DNA of 22,118 nucleotides from a virus: positions 1 through 22,118 of IMG/VR virus record IMGVR_UViG_3300046028_005069; one strand, 5' to 3'. Below the pieces are notes generated by a model, which was not told the origin of the DNA, searched no databases, and saw nothing but the letters and a program-made list of their open reading frames with translations. Below, piece by piece: positions 12,832 to 20,696 of the stretch (position 1 is the stretch's first letter; every line of letters begins with the position of its first letter). Both the position numbers and the translations under genes were made by a program.

Positions 12832-15146
12832 TGAAAGTTGCATTATACATATACACCGAAGATTACGGAAGTAATACTAATACTACAGTAAACGCTTTTA
12901 AAAGTCGTGTTATTGCAGATGGTGGAACGTTTGAAGCGTTTGGTTGTTGCGTAGAAGCTATAAACGATTTGGGCGGTTCGTTTGGTAATGTAACAACTGC
13001 AAAACGTATTGAGTTATTTGATGATGAAAAAATTAGTTTAACTTCTTCTATTCAAAACATAAACGATATATCAAAAGTATTTACAGATTATTCTCAATCG
13101 TTTACTATTCCTGCAAGTGAAACAAACAATCGTATATTTAAACATTGGTACGAAAACGCATTAGACAATGGTTTCGACCAACGACAAAGATATAAAGGAT
13201 ATATTGAAATTGATACGCAAGTATTTAGAACAGGGCAATGGCAGTTAGAAAGTGCAAGTGTAAAAAATAATCGTGTTGAAGATTATAAACTTACTTTTTA
13301 TGGAGTGCTAAAATCTTTAACGGATAAATTTGGTGAGGATAAATTAAAAGATTTAGAAACGTTAAACGATTACACTATCAATTACACAGGTGCAGTAGTA
13401 AAAGATAAAATTACAACTACATCTGATAGTAATGTTTTATTCCCATTAATTTCAAGTAATAGGGTTTGGCAGTACGGTGGTGGTGGCTCACAAGATATTA
13501 GTCAAAATTCACACCGCATACATTACACCGAATTATTCCCTGCATTAAAAGTAGCCAGAATATTTGATGCAATAGAAAGTAAATACAATATAAATTTTAA
13601 CGGAAACTTTTTAACACAATCAAGATTCCAAAAAGCTTATTTATGGTTAAAAAATAAGGATGCATTTACTCCATTAAGTAAAAAATTATTATTGAATTAT
13701 GAAAATATAAGCAATCAAAATTCAGTATTTGAAATATATGATGATTACTATGTTATAAATACCAATAATCTTACAGGTGGTAATACTTATGCAGGTGGTG
13801 CTGTTTTATTGACTTTGTCAGTTTCTACAAATTGGCAGGTAAGCATTTTTAAAGATGATGTTTTTTATTATGTTTTAAATGGTACAGGCACAGCAATTAA
13901 TATTAGTGCAGGTAATATAAACGGAACTTATAAAATATATTTAAGCACGGCTCAAGCGTGTACATATTCAGGAAGTATATATGGTATAGTACAAGAATAC
14001 GACTCAACAACTAATACACTTGTAAATATTACTTCTGATGCTTTAGTTATAGATGGTACAATTACGTCAGATTTAGATTTACCAAGTTTTACGCCTGATA
14101 TGAAAGTATCGGATTTCTTTAGTGGTATTTTAAAAATGTTTAATCTTACAGCGTTTAGTTTTGATGAAGAAAATTATACTTTAGAACAATTGGAAAACTG
14201 GTACTATCAAGGTGGTATAAAAGACTTTTCAGAATATTGCGTCACAGATTTTGATTACGAAAGAATTAAACCATACAAGAAAGTAAATTTTGAATACGAG
14301 AAAAGTGAAAGTTTTTTAAATAAAAATTATTCAAATGCTAATCAAAAAGAATATGGAAATTTAAGTTATCCGTTTAATAACGATGGTTCAGATTACAATA
14401 TTAAACTACCATTTGAAAATTTAATGTTTAATAAATTTACAGGTGAAAATTTACAAGTTGCTTATTCTTTAAAAAGTGATTTCACAAAGTACATACCAAA
14501 ACCAGTAATATTATATCAATACGAAAATACAAGTTGTGATTTTTATTTTAACAATGGAACTACAACAAGCAATATAACAAATTACAATGTTATGGGGCAG
14601 GATGTAAACTATCAATCTGAAATACATACTTTAAATTGGGGTGTTGAATTTAGTACATACACATTAAACGCAATTTCAAATACATTATTTAAAGATTATT
14701 ATTTTGACTATTTAAACAACTTATATTCTTTAAAGTCAAGAATGGTAAAAGTTGCAATGCGTTTACCTTATTCAGAGCTATTAGCGTTGCGTTTAAACGA
14801 TAGAATTGTAATACGAGATAAAAGATATATTATAAATAGTTTTACTACGGATTTAGACACGTTTGAAAGTAAGTTTGAATTGATACAAGATTTTAGAACT
14901 TTAACATTTAATAATTCGCTTTTTGTTGCATTGGATAATACTTCTAAAACATTTAGAATAAATACAACAAGCAGAGAACCTTTGACGTGGAGTATTTTAA
15001 ACGATCCAACTGGACAAATAATAACTATAACAAATGGTGCTGATTATGTAGAAGTAAGCACAAAAGCAAACACTACAGGAACGCAAAAGATTTATAGTAT
15101 AGAAAGCAATAATAACGATATAATTGTAATAACACAAACAGCGTAA
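12831..15146 (+). CDS. Large tail-tip/baseplate protein with C-terminal BACON-like domain
   Basis: A 771-residue protein. Residues 26-40 carry RVIADGGTFEAFGCC, a motif shared with the protein encoded at 20697. Residues of about 60-260 have a conserved-looking block (FTIPASETNNRIFKHWYENA, then VFRTGQWQLESASVKN) typical of phage tail-tip proteins in this host group, followed by beta-rich segments. Residues 700-771 resemble a BACON domain: a short strand, PLTWSIL with the conserved Trp, DYVEVSTKANTTG, and a final strand ending VITQTA. BACON domains are linked to glycan or mucin binding and occur in Bacteroidetes phages such as crAss-like phages. Host-surface recognition is therefore likely for the C-terminus. 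It overlaps the next small gene by one base. Confidence 0.65.
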   Translation: MKVALYIYTEDYGSNTNTTVNAFKSRVIADGGTFEAFGCCVEAINDLGGSFGNVTTAKRIELFDDEKISLTSSIQNINDISKVFTDYSQSFTIPASETNNRIFKHWYENALDNGFDQRQRYKGYIEIDTQVFRTGQWQLESASVKNNRVEDYKLTFYGVLKSLTDKFGEDKLKDLETLNDYTINYTGAVVKDKITTTSDSNVLFPLISSNRVWQYGGGGSQDISQNSHRIHYTELFPALKVARIFDAIESKYNINFNGNFLTQSRFQKAYLWLKNKDAFTPLSKKLLLNYENISNQNSVFEIYDDYYVINTNNLTGGNTYAGGAVLLTLSVSTNWQVSIFKDDVFYYVLNGTGTAINISAGNINGTYKIYLSTAQACTYSGSIYGIVQEYDSTTNTLVNITSDALVIDGTITSDLDLPSFTPDMKVSDFFSGILKMFNLTAFSFDEENYTLEQLENWYYQGGIKDFSEYCVTDFDYERIKPYKKVNFEYEKSESFLNKNYSNANQKEYGNLSYPFNNDGSDYNIKLPFENLMFNKFTGENLQVAYSLKSDFTKYIPKPVILYQYENTSCDFYFNNGTTTSNITNYNVMGQDVNYQSEIHTLNWGVEFSTYTLNAISNTLFKDYYFDYLNNLYSLKSRMVKVAMRLPYSELLALRLNDRIVIRDKRYIINSFTTDLDTFESKFELIQDFRTLTFNNSLFVALDNTSKTFRINTTSREPLTWSILNDPTGQIITITNGADYVEVSTKANTTGTQKIYSIESNNNDIIVITQTA

Positions 15147-15289
15147 TGATAAAGAATATTTTAGATATGCTACCCTATGCACAATTAGGACAAAGCGAAT
15201 TAATCGATATAGCAAAAGGAAAAAACAAACTACCTGAAAATTTAAAGGAACTTAAAAAAGCAATGCAATGGCAATTAAAAAGACAATAG
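15146..15289 (+). CDS. 47-residue hypothetical protein before tape measure
   Basis: Starts at the TAATG overlap with the tail-tip gene and overlaps the tape-measure start by 22 bases, so it is tightly packed between two clear genes. The protein starts MIKNILDMLPYAQLGQSELI and ends in a basic helix (NLKELKKAMQWQLKRQ). Proteins of this size occur just before tape-measure genes, but I do not recognise this one. Confidence 0.5.
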   Translation: MIKNILDMLPYAQLGQSELIDIAKGKNKLPENLKELKKAMQWQLKRQ

Positions 15290-17268
15290 AAATTGATGTA
15301 AGCAGTCAAGGTGCAGTAAGTGGAATTGATAATATTTCTAATTCTATTGAGCAAACAGATAAAGCCACGCAATCGTTAAGAAGTCAATTAAGACAAGCAC
15401 AAGCAGATGTAGCGGAGTTATCTGATAAATTCGGTGCTACTTCTAAAGAAGCTATTGAAGCTGCTAAACGTGCAGGGGAATTAAAAGACGCTATTGGCGA
15501 TGCAAAAGCCTTAACCGATGCGTTCAATCCTGATGCTAAATTTAATGCGTTAAGTGGTTCGTTAAGTGGTGTGGCAAGTGGTTTTAGTGCAGTCGAGGGT
15601 AGTTTAGCGTTAGCAGGTGTACAAAGTGAAAACCTACAGGAAACAATGGTACGTTTACAAGCTGCAATGGCACTTTCGCAAGGACTTCAAGGTTTAGGAG
15701 AAAGTATCGACAGCTTCAAACAAATGGGAGCTGTTGCAAAAAACGCATTAAGTGGTATTAGAACAGGAATTGCTGCAACAGGTATTGGTGTTTTGTTAAT
15801 TGCTTTGGGTGCGGTTGTTGCTTATTGGGATGATATCAAAGAAGCGGTTAATGGAGTAAGTGCAGAGCAAACAGCCTTAAATGAAAAAACGCAAGCCAAT
15901 TTAGATGCAGAGCAAAAGAAACTTGACACAATAGGTAGCCAAGATAACGTACTTAAATTACAAGGTAAGAGCGAAAAGGATATTTTAAAACTTAAAATTG
16001 CTCAAACAGACCAAGTAATTAAAGCAACTGAAAATCAAATTGTGCAAAATGATATAACTGCAAAGGCACAAATTGAAGCAGCAAAAAGAAACAAAGAAAT
16101 ATTAAAAGGTACACTTGAATTTTTATCTATTCCGTTTCAAGCAGTATTAAAAACTATTGATAGTATTGGTTCGGCTATTGGAAAAGATTTTGGTTTATCT
16201 GCTGGATTTAGCAAAATATTAGACAAGGGTTCAAGTTTAATATTTGATCCTGAAGCAGAAAAAGCAGCAGCAGAAGCAACAAGAAAAGAAAGTTTAAAAA
16301 ATATTGAGAAACTTAAAAATGATAAAGCAGGGATGCAATTATCATTACAAGGAATTGATAAACAAGCGAGTACAGATGCAGCGGCTAAAAGAAAAGAAGC
16401 TAACGATAAAGAAATACAAGACGCTAAAGACAAAGCCGATGCTTTAGAACGTATTAGACAAGGCGAAATTGATACAGAAAAAGAACGTAGAGCAGAACAA
16501 TTAAGACAAGTACAAGAGGAATATAAAAACTTAATTGCTGAAGCTACAAAATACGGACAAGATACAACTGCGTTAAAAGAAGCACAACGTACAAAAGAAA
16601 AAGAATTAACAGATAGGTTTGCTGCTGAAGATGCAGAAAAGAAATTAGCAGAAGATGAAAAAGCAAAAGCAGACGCTCAAAAGAAATTAGATGATGAAAA
16701 ATTACTTTCAGAAGAAAAAATAAGAATTGCACAAGCAGAAGCAGAAGCAAAAAAAGCAATACAAGACGCTTCATTTGATGTAGCATCGCAAGGTATTAAT
16801 TTAATAAAAGGATTGTTTGAAAAAAACAAAGGCATTCAAAAGGGTGCTATGATTGCAGAAAGTGCTTTAGGTATTGCAAAAATTATTGTGAATACTCAAA
16901 CTGCTAACGCTGTAGCTGCTGCTTCACCATTAAATGCGGTAGACCCTACTTATGGTATTAGAGCAAGAATTATAAATACTGTTAGTGCAGGTATTGGTAT
17001 TGCAGCAAATATAGCAGCGACTGCAAAAGGTTTAGCCGCTTTAGGTGGTGGTGGTGCTCCGAGTGGTGGTAATGTTGGTGGTGGTGGTGGACAAGCTGCT
17101 GCACCTGCTCCTGCTCCACAATTTAACGTAGTAGGAAACACAGGAATTAATCAAGTAGCTGCAACGTTAGGACAACAGCAACCAGTACAAGCATTCGTAG
17201 TAGCAAACCAAGTTACAAGCCAACAAGCGTTAGATAGGTCGATAGTAAATAACGCAAGTTTAGGATAA
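15268..17268 (+). CDS. Tail tape measure protein
   Basis: A 666-residue protein with the usual tape-measure layout. It starts MAIKKTIEIDVSSQGAVSGI with helical, Gln/Ala-rich heptads, and has a hydrophobic helical segment at about 168-187 that could insert in the membrane. Long Lys/Glu/Ala coiled coils occupy roughly 195-270 and 330-520. A glycine/alanine/proline linker (593-618) precedes a final helical tail. Tape measures set tail length at about 0.15 nm per residue, giving about 100 nm. No lytic transglycosylase or peptidase domain is visible. It is the last gene of the tail unit; promoter copy 2 follows. Confidence 0.88.
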   Translation: MAIKKTIEIDVSSQGAVSGIDNISNSIEQTDKATQSLRSQLRQAQADVAELSDKFGATSKEAIEAAKRAGELKDAIGDAKALTDAFNPDAKFNALSGSLSGVASGFSAVEGSLALAGVQSENLQETMVRLQAAMALSQGLQGLGESIDSFKQMGAVAKNALSGIRTGIAATGIGVLLIALGAVVAYWDDIKEAVNGVSAEQTALNEKTQANLDAEQKKLDTIGSQDNVLKLQGKSEKDILKLKIAQTDQVIKATENQIVQNDITAKAQIEAAKRNKEILKGTLEFLSIPFQAVLKTIDSIGSAIGKDFGLSAGFSKILDKGSSLIFDPEAEKAAAEATRKESLKNIEKLKNDKAGMQLSLQGIDKQASTDAAAKRKEANDKEIQDAKDKADALERIRQGEIDTEKERRAEQLRQVQEEYKNLIAEATKYGQDTTALKEAQRTKEKELTDRFAAEDAEKKLAEDEKAKADAQKKLDDEKLLSEEKIRIAQAEAEAKKAIQDASFDVASQGINLIKGLFEKNKGIQKGAMIAESALGIAKIIVNTQTANAVAAASPLNAVDPTYGIRARIINTVSAGIGIAANIAATAKGLAALGGGGAPSGGNVGGGGGQAAAPAPAPQFNVVGNTGINQVAATLGQQQPVQAFVVANQVTSQQALDRSIVNNASLG

Positions 17269-17275
17269 AAAATAA

Positions 17276-17308
17276 TACAAAAAATAAATATTAATGTTTT
17301 TAAATAAA
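17276..17308 (+). promoter_or_regulatory. Late promoter-like element, copy 2 (prohead protease unit)
   Basis: TACAAA at 17276-17281, 12 nt, then ATGTTTTTAAATAAA at 17294-17308; the ATG of the protease gene follows 5 nt later. It is the sole feature of the gap 17269-17313. Confidence 0.6.
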
Positions 17309-17313
17309 AGCAA

Positions 17314-17916
17314 ATGAATTTAATAGAATTAATCATAGATGAAAAAGACGATTTAAGTGGTGTTGATGCTATTAGCGTAGTAGAAAACCCTGCTATTCAA
17401 TCGAACTTTGTGGCTTTAAAATCTGAAGAAATCAAATTAGCACAAGTAGATACTGAAAAACGTATTTTAATGGGTGCAGTTTTAATTCCTGAAAAGCCAA
17501 TTTTTAGAAGAAATGGCGAAGATGAATATTATATTTACTTTTCAAAAGATACAGTAAACAAAGCAAGTCAATTATTCTTTAAAAATGGTAATCAAAATAA
17601 TTGGACTTTAGAACACGATAAACAAATACAAGGTTTAACCGTTGTTGAAAGTTGGATAGTTGAGGATACTCAAAAGGATAAAAGTGCTATCTATAATTTA
17701 AGCGTTCCTGTTGGTACGTGGATGGCTTCGGTAAAAGTTGAAGATGATAACATTTGGAACGATTTTGTCAAGACAGGAAAAGTCAAAGGGTTTAGCCTTG
17801 AAGGATATTTTGCCGACAAATTAGAAACTAAAAAAGAATTAAGTAAACAAAATAGAAAAGATGAAATTATTAACCAAATTAAAAAACTTATTTATGAGTC
17901 AGAACACAAAAAGTAA
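17314..17916 (+). CDS. XkdF-like prohead serine protease
   Basis: Two hundred residues matching the XkdF-type phage putative serine protease family: MNLIELIIDEKDDLSGVDAI, then VENPAIQSNF, ILMGAVLIPEKPIFRR, YIYFSKDTVNKASQLF, and TLEHD with the candidate catalytic histidine at 101. VKGFSLEG carries the candidate catalytic serine at 161. It would cleave scaffold and possibly capsid protein during head maturation. It lies just before the scaffold and capsid genes. The ATG is 5 nt after late element 2. The C-terminal Lys/Glu-rich helix overlaps the start of the next gene by 23 bases. Confidence 0.85.
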   Translation: MNLIELIIDEKDDLSGVDAISVVENPAIQSNFVALKSEEIKLAQVDTEKRILMGAVLIPEKPIFRRNGEDEYYIYFSKDTVNKASQLFFKNGNQNNWTLEHDKQIQGLTVVESWIVEDTQKDKSAIYNLSVPVGTWMASVKVEDDNIWNDFVKTGKVKGFSLEGYFADKLETKKELSKQNRKDEIINQIKKLIYESEHKK

Positions 17917-18088
17917 GACAAGTCCAGTAGGTGGTAATCGTGGTTGCTTATGCGATGATGATACCTATAGCAAAGAATGCTGTAATGGCGAATTATTGCA
18001 TCAAGGTATTGGCAGAGAGTCCGACCAATCAAATGCAATAGTTACAAACACAAACGAACCAAGAACAATAACTAACACAAGAGGATAA
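17894..18088 (+). CDS. Small Cys-rich conserved phage protein
   Basis: The ATG at 17894 is chosen over an in-frame ATG at 17861 because the 11 upstream residues (MKLLTKLKNLF) overlap the protease gene and do not look like part of the conserved core. The 64-residue product contains GCLCDDDTYSKECCNGELLH followed by QGIG: four cysteines (C-x-C, then C-C) in a pattern I recall from small proteins near capsid genes of Bacteroidetes phages. It may bind metal or form disulfides in the virion. The role is unknown. Its gene overlaps the protease gene by 23 bases and the next ATG follows one base after its stop. Confidence 0.65.
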   Translation: MSQNTKSKTSPVGGNRGCLCDDDTYSKECCNGELLHQGIGRESDQSNAIVTNTNEPRTITNTRG

Positions 18089-18089
18089 A

Positions 18090-18440
18090 ATGACAACAGA
18101 AAAATTAGTGTTAAGTAAGTTATTTACTAAAACTGAATTAGGAACGCATAAAATTGATTTAGCAGCTATTGATGATATTAATAAAATTTTAGATGGTGCT
18201 TTAGCTAAACAAAGAAGTTTAATCGCACAAGGTTTAAAAATATCTGAAGGCTTATTGTCTTTAACTTCTGATTATCAAAAAGCATTAAGTTTATCTATTG
18301 ATGCAGCAAACAAAGCAAAAGATTTAGGTATTCCTGAAGCTGAAAGATTATTTAGAGTTAGGGGTGATGAAGCAAAAGATTTTGGTGGAATTGTAGGTAA
18401 AGTTTCAAATCAAATTGAAGCTGCTTTACGTTCTATTTAA
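18090..18440 (+). CDS. Hypothetical helical protein in capsid module
   Basis: A 116-residue, mostly helical protein with no cysteine: MTTEKLVLSKLFTKTELG, then IDDINKILDGALAKQRSLI and LSIDAANKAKDLGIPEAE, ending IEAALRSI. The heptad-like spacing suggests an oligomer. Located between the Cys-rich protein and the scaffold gene, it is probably a minor head or assembly protein; I do not recognise the family. Confidence 0.6.
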   Translation: MTTEKLVLSKLFTKTELGTHKIDLAAIDDINKILDGALAKQRSLIAQGLKISEGLLSLTSDYQKALSLSIDAANKAKDLGIPEAERLFRVRGDEAKDFGGIVGKVSNQIEAALRSI

Positions 18441-18451
18441 TACAAAAATAC

Positions 18452-18484
18452 AACAAGTATTTAGTATTAATGTTTTTAAATAAA
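18452..18484 (+). promoter_or_regulatory. Late promoter-like element, copy 3 (scaffold/capsid unit)
   Basis: AACAAG at 18452-18457, 12 nt, then ATGTTTTTAAATAAA at 18470-18484. The scaffold ATG follows 11 nt later. A second ACAAAAA run occurs 11 nt further upstream (18442-18448), about one helical turn. Confidence 0.6.
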
Positions 18485-18495
18485 ATTAATTAAAT

Positions 18496-19059
18496 ATGTC
18501 AAACGTAATTACAGAAATCAAAAAATTGCTGGGTATGGAAATCAAACTTGAGCAAATGACATTAGATAATGGTACTGTAATCGAAGCAGAAATCTTCGAC
18601 GCAGGTCAACCAGTATTTATTGTCAACAATGAAGATAGAGTAGCATTGCCTATTGGCGAGTACACTCTTGATAACGGAATGATTTTAGTTGTTGAAGTTG
18701 AGGGCGAAATCAAAGAAATTCGAGAAATGGCAGAAGAAGCACCCGTAGAGGAAGCACCTGCAGTTGAAGAAGAAGTTGAAGCAGCACAAACTACAGCACC
18801 TAAAAAAGTAATCGAAAGCACAGTTAAAGAGTCGCACTTTTCACAAGAAGAAGTAGATGCTTTAAAAGCTGAAATCGAAACACTAAAAACAGAATTAGCA
18901 AAACAAGTAGTTGTTGAAGAAGTTGAAGAAAAAGTAGAGTTATCTACGCAACCCTTAACACACAATCCAGAAGCTAGATCTGAAGTAAAACTAAATTTAT
19001 ATGCTCAAGGTAGAAAAGAAACTACTTTAGACAGAGTAATGAGAAAAATCGCTAACTAA
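18496..19059 (+). CDS. Scaffold-like protein
   Basis: One hundred eighty-seven residues directly upstream of the major capsid gene. The N-terminus (ITEIKKLLGMEIKLEQM, then LDNGTVIEAEIFDAGQP) forms beta strands. The middle is a very acidic, Glu/Ala/Pro-rich linker (about 80-110), followed by a coiled coil (FSQEEVDALKAEIETLKTEL) and a basic end (RKETTLDRVMRKIAN). Acidic, coiled-coil, basic-ended proteins before the capsid gene are typical scaffolds; the XkdF-like protease nearby would process it. Acidic and compositionally biased, it has no single diagnostic motif. Confidence 0.7.
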   Translation: MSNVITEIKKLLGMEIKLEQMTLDNGTVIEAEIFDAGQPVFIVNNEDRVALPIGEYTLDNGMILVVEVEGEIKEIREMAEEAPVEEAPAVEEEVEAAQTTAPKKVIESTVKESHFSQEEVDALKAEIETLKTELAKQVVVEEVEEKVELSTQPLTHNPEARSEVKLNLYAQGRKETTLDRVMRKIAN

Positions 19060-19072
19060 AAAATAAAAAAAA

Positions 19073-20002
19073 ATGCCAACAACAACAAGTATTACAACAA
19101 CTTACGCTGGGGAATTTGCAAAAAAATATATCTCTGCAGCGTTATTATCGGCTAACACTATCGAAAAAGGTGGTATCGAAGTTAGACCAAACATTAAATT
19201 TAAAGAAGTAATCAAAAGAATTGCTACAGATGCGTTATTAAAAAACGCAACTTGTGATTTCGATGCTACTTCTACAGTTACTTTAACTGAAAGAATTTTA
19301 CAACCTGAAGAATTTCAAGTAAACTTACAACTTTGTAAAAAAGATTTCCGTTCAGATTGGGAAGCGGTATCTATGGGTTACTCTGCTTTTGACTCTTTAC
19401 CACCTGCTTTTGCAGATTACTTAATTGCACACGTAGCAGCTAAAGTTGCTGAAGCAATGGAAGTAAACATTTGGAGAGGTGCTAATGCTACTGCAGGACA
19501 ATTTGATGGATTTGTACCTTTGGCTACTGCTGATGCATCTGTTATCGATGTAGCTGGTACTACTATTACTGCTGCTAACGTATTAGCTGAAATGGGTAAA
19601 GTGGTAGATGCTATTCCTGCTGTATTATACGGAAAAGAAGATTTATCTATCTACGTTTCTCAAAACGTTTACAGAGCGTATGTACGTGCTTTAGGTGGAT
19701 TTGGTGCAGATGGTTTAGGTGCTAATGGTTACGATGGAAAAGGTAACAATCAAACTATTGGAGATGTTTACTTCGATGGTGTTAAAATTTTCGTTGCAAA
19801 CGGATTGGCTAACAACTATATGATGGCTGCTCAAAAATCTAACTTATTCTTTGCTACAGGTTTATTAAACGACCAAAACGAAGTTAAAGTAATTGATATG
19901 GCAGATATCGATGGATCACAAAATGTAAGAGTTGTAATGAGAATGACAGGTTCAGTAAACTACGGTATCGGTTCTGAAATTGTACTTTACACTCCAGCAT
20001 AA
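19073..20002 (+). CDS. Major capsid protein (HK97-fold type)
   Basis: Three hundred nine residues, in the expected place after the scaffold gene and before a terminator. It starts MPTTTSITTTYAGEFAKKYI. Helical P-domain-like segments follow (FADYLIAHVAAKVAEAMEVN then IWRGA), then glycine-rich loops (GGFGADGLGANGYDGKGNNQ) and a final beta segment (VRVVMRMTGSVNYGIGSEI). From memory it matches major capsid proteins of Bacteroidetes siphophages. Gene starts in an A-rich leader 13 bases after the scaffold stop. High expression is suggested by the regular codon use and the strong terminator that follows. Confidence 0.85.
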   Translation: MPTTTSITTTYAGEFAKKYISAALLSANTIEKGGIEVRPNIKFKEVIKRIATDALLKNATCDFDATSTVTLTERILQPEEFQVNLQLCKKDFRSDWEAVSMGYSAFDSLPPAFADYLIAHVAAKVAEAMEVNIWRGANATAGQFDGFVPLATADASVIDVAGTTITAANVLAEMGKVVDAIPAVLYGKEDLSIYVSQNVYRAYVRALGGFGADGLGANGYDGKGNNQTIGDVYFDGVKIFVANGLANNYMMAAQKSNLFFATGLLNDQNEVKVIDMADIDGSQNVRVVMRMTGSVNYGIGSEIVLYTPA

Positions 20003-20023
20003 TTTTAATTAATAAATAACTTT

Positions 20024-20058
20024 GAATAGGTGGTGCATAAACACCGCCTATTCTTTTT
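20024..20058 (+). terminator. Rho-independent terminator after major capsid gene
   Basis: A 12-bp stem, GAATAGGTGGTG (20024-20035) with CACCGCCTATTC (20042-20053), has one T·G wobble and a 6-nt loop CATAAA. It runs into TTTTT. It isolates capsid expression from the downstream tail gene, at least in part. Confidence 0.88.
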
Positions 20059-20071
20059 AAACTAAAAAAAT

Positions 20072-20599
20072 ATGAGTTGTGATTTAACACTAGGGCGTAA
20101 AGAAGTTTGTAAAAATTCAGTAGGGGGTTTAAAAGCTGTTTATTTCGTTAATTATGGTGATGCTACAACGTACACTTACGATGCAACGAATACAGATGTA
20201 ATCGATGCAGTTGGTGGTACGCCTACAGCTTACAAATACGAATTAAAAGGTGCTTCAACTTTTACGCAAAATATAACTGCTTCAAGAGAAAACGGAACAA
20301 CGTTTTTTGAGCAAGTTTTAGAAATAACATTTAAAAAATTAACACCAAAAGACCACAAAGAATTAAAACTTTTATCTTATGGTAGACCGCAAGTTATTGT
20401 AGAAGATAACAACGGTAACTTCTTTTACGCAGGTTTAGAAAACGGAATGGATGTTACAGGTGGTACTGTAGTAACAGGTGGTGCAATGGGTGATTTATCA
20501 GGATATACTTTGTCTTTAACAGGACAAGAAAAAGTACCTGCTAACTTTATTGGTGATACTTTAACTGCTGCAGGATTTACAGTAGTAGTTGGTTCATAA
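20072..20599 (+). CDS. Major tail (tube) protein
   Basis: One hundred seventy-five residues, mostly beta. It starts MSCDLTLGRKEVCKNSVGGL; later segments include KYELKGASTFTQNI, SRENGTTFFEQVLEITFKKL, YGRPQVIVEDNNGNFFYAGL and GDLSGYTLSLTGQEK. From memory this is the pattern of tail tube-like proteins of Bacteroidetes phages; their fold polymerises as rings around the tape measure. It has no clear late element copy, only a degenerate TCTTTTTAAACTAAA at 20052-20066 overlapping the preceding terminator. Read-through of the capsid terminator may supply its mRNA. A terminator follows at 20621. Confidence 0.75.
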   Translation: MSCDLTLGRKEVCKNSVGGLKAVYFVNYGDATTYTYDATNTDVIDAVGGTPTAYKYELKGASTFTQNITASRENGTTFFEQVLEITFKKLTPKDHKELKLLSYGRPQVIVEDNNGNFFYAGLENGMDVTGGTVVTGGAMGDLSGYTLSLTGQEKVPANFIGDTLTAAGFTVVVGS

Positions 20600-20620
20600 A
20601 TTAGATTAATAATTAATTTT

Positions 20621-20652
20621 AAAAGCGTATCTTAATTGATACGCTTTTTTTT
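20621..20652 (+). terminator. Rho-independent terminator after major tail gene
   Basis: A perfect 11-bp stem, AAAAGCGTATC (20621-20631) with GATACGCTTTT (20638-20648), has a 6-nt loop TTAATT. It is followed by more Ts to 20652. It lies 6 bases before late element 4. Confidence 0.88.
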
Positions 20653-20657
20653 GCTTT

Positions 20658-20690
20658 AACAAAAAATCGATTTCTTTGTTTTTAAATAAA
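20658..20690 (+). promoter_or_regulatory. Late promoter-like element, copy 4 (portal unit)
   Basis: AACAAA at 20658-20663, 12 nt, then TTGTTTTTAAATAAA at 20676-20690, six nt before the ATG at 20697. Unlike the other three, the first base of the second box is T. It directly follows a terminator. Confidence 0.55.
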
Positions 20691-20696
20691 AGTAAT

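Noticed and set aside
14311-14324. GTTTTTTAAATAAA resembling the late element second box
   Set aside because: It is inside the 771-aa tail gene, has an extra T, lacks the upstream WACAAR box at the right distance, and encodes an ordinary FLNKN segment.
16950-17141. 63-codon minus-strand ORF rich in Pro and Ala
   Set aside because: It is the complement of the Gly/Ala-rich linker of the tape-measure gene; codon mirror effect.
20052-20066. TCTTTTTAAACTAAA, possible fifth late element before the major tail gene
   Set aside because: Two mismatches to the second box and no WACAAR box 12 nt upstream; it overlaps the terminator T tract. Kept as a weak possibility only.
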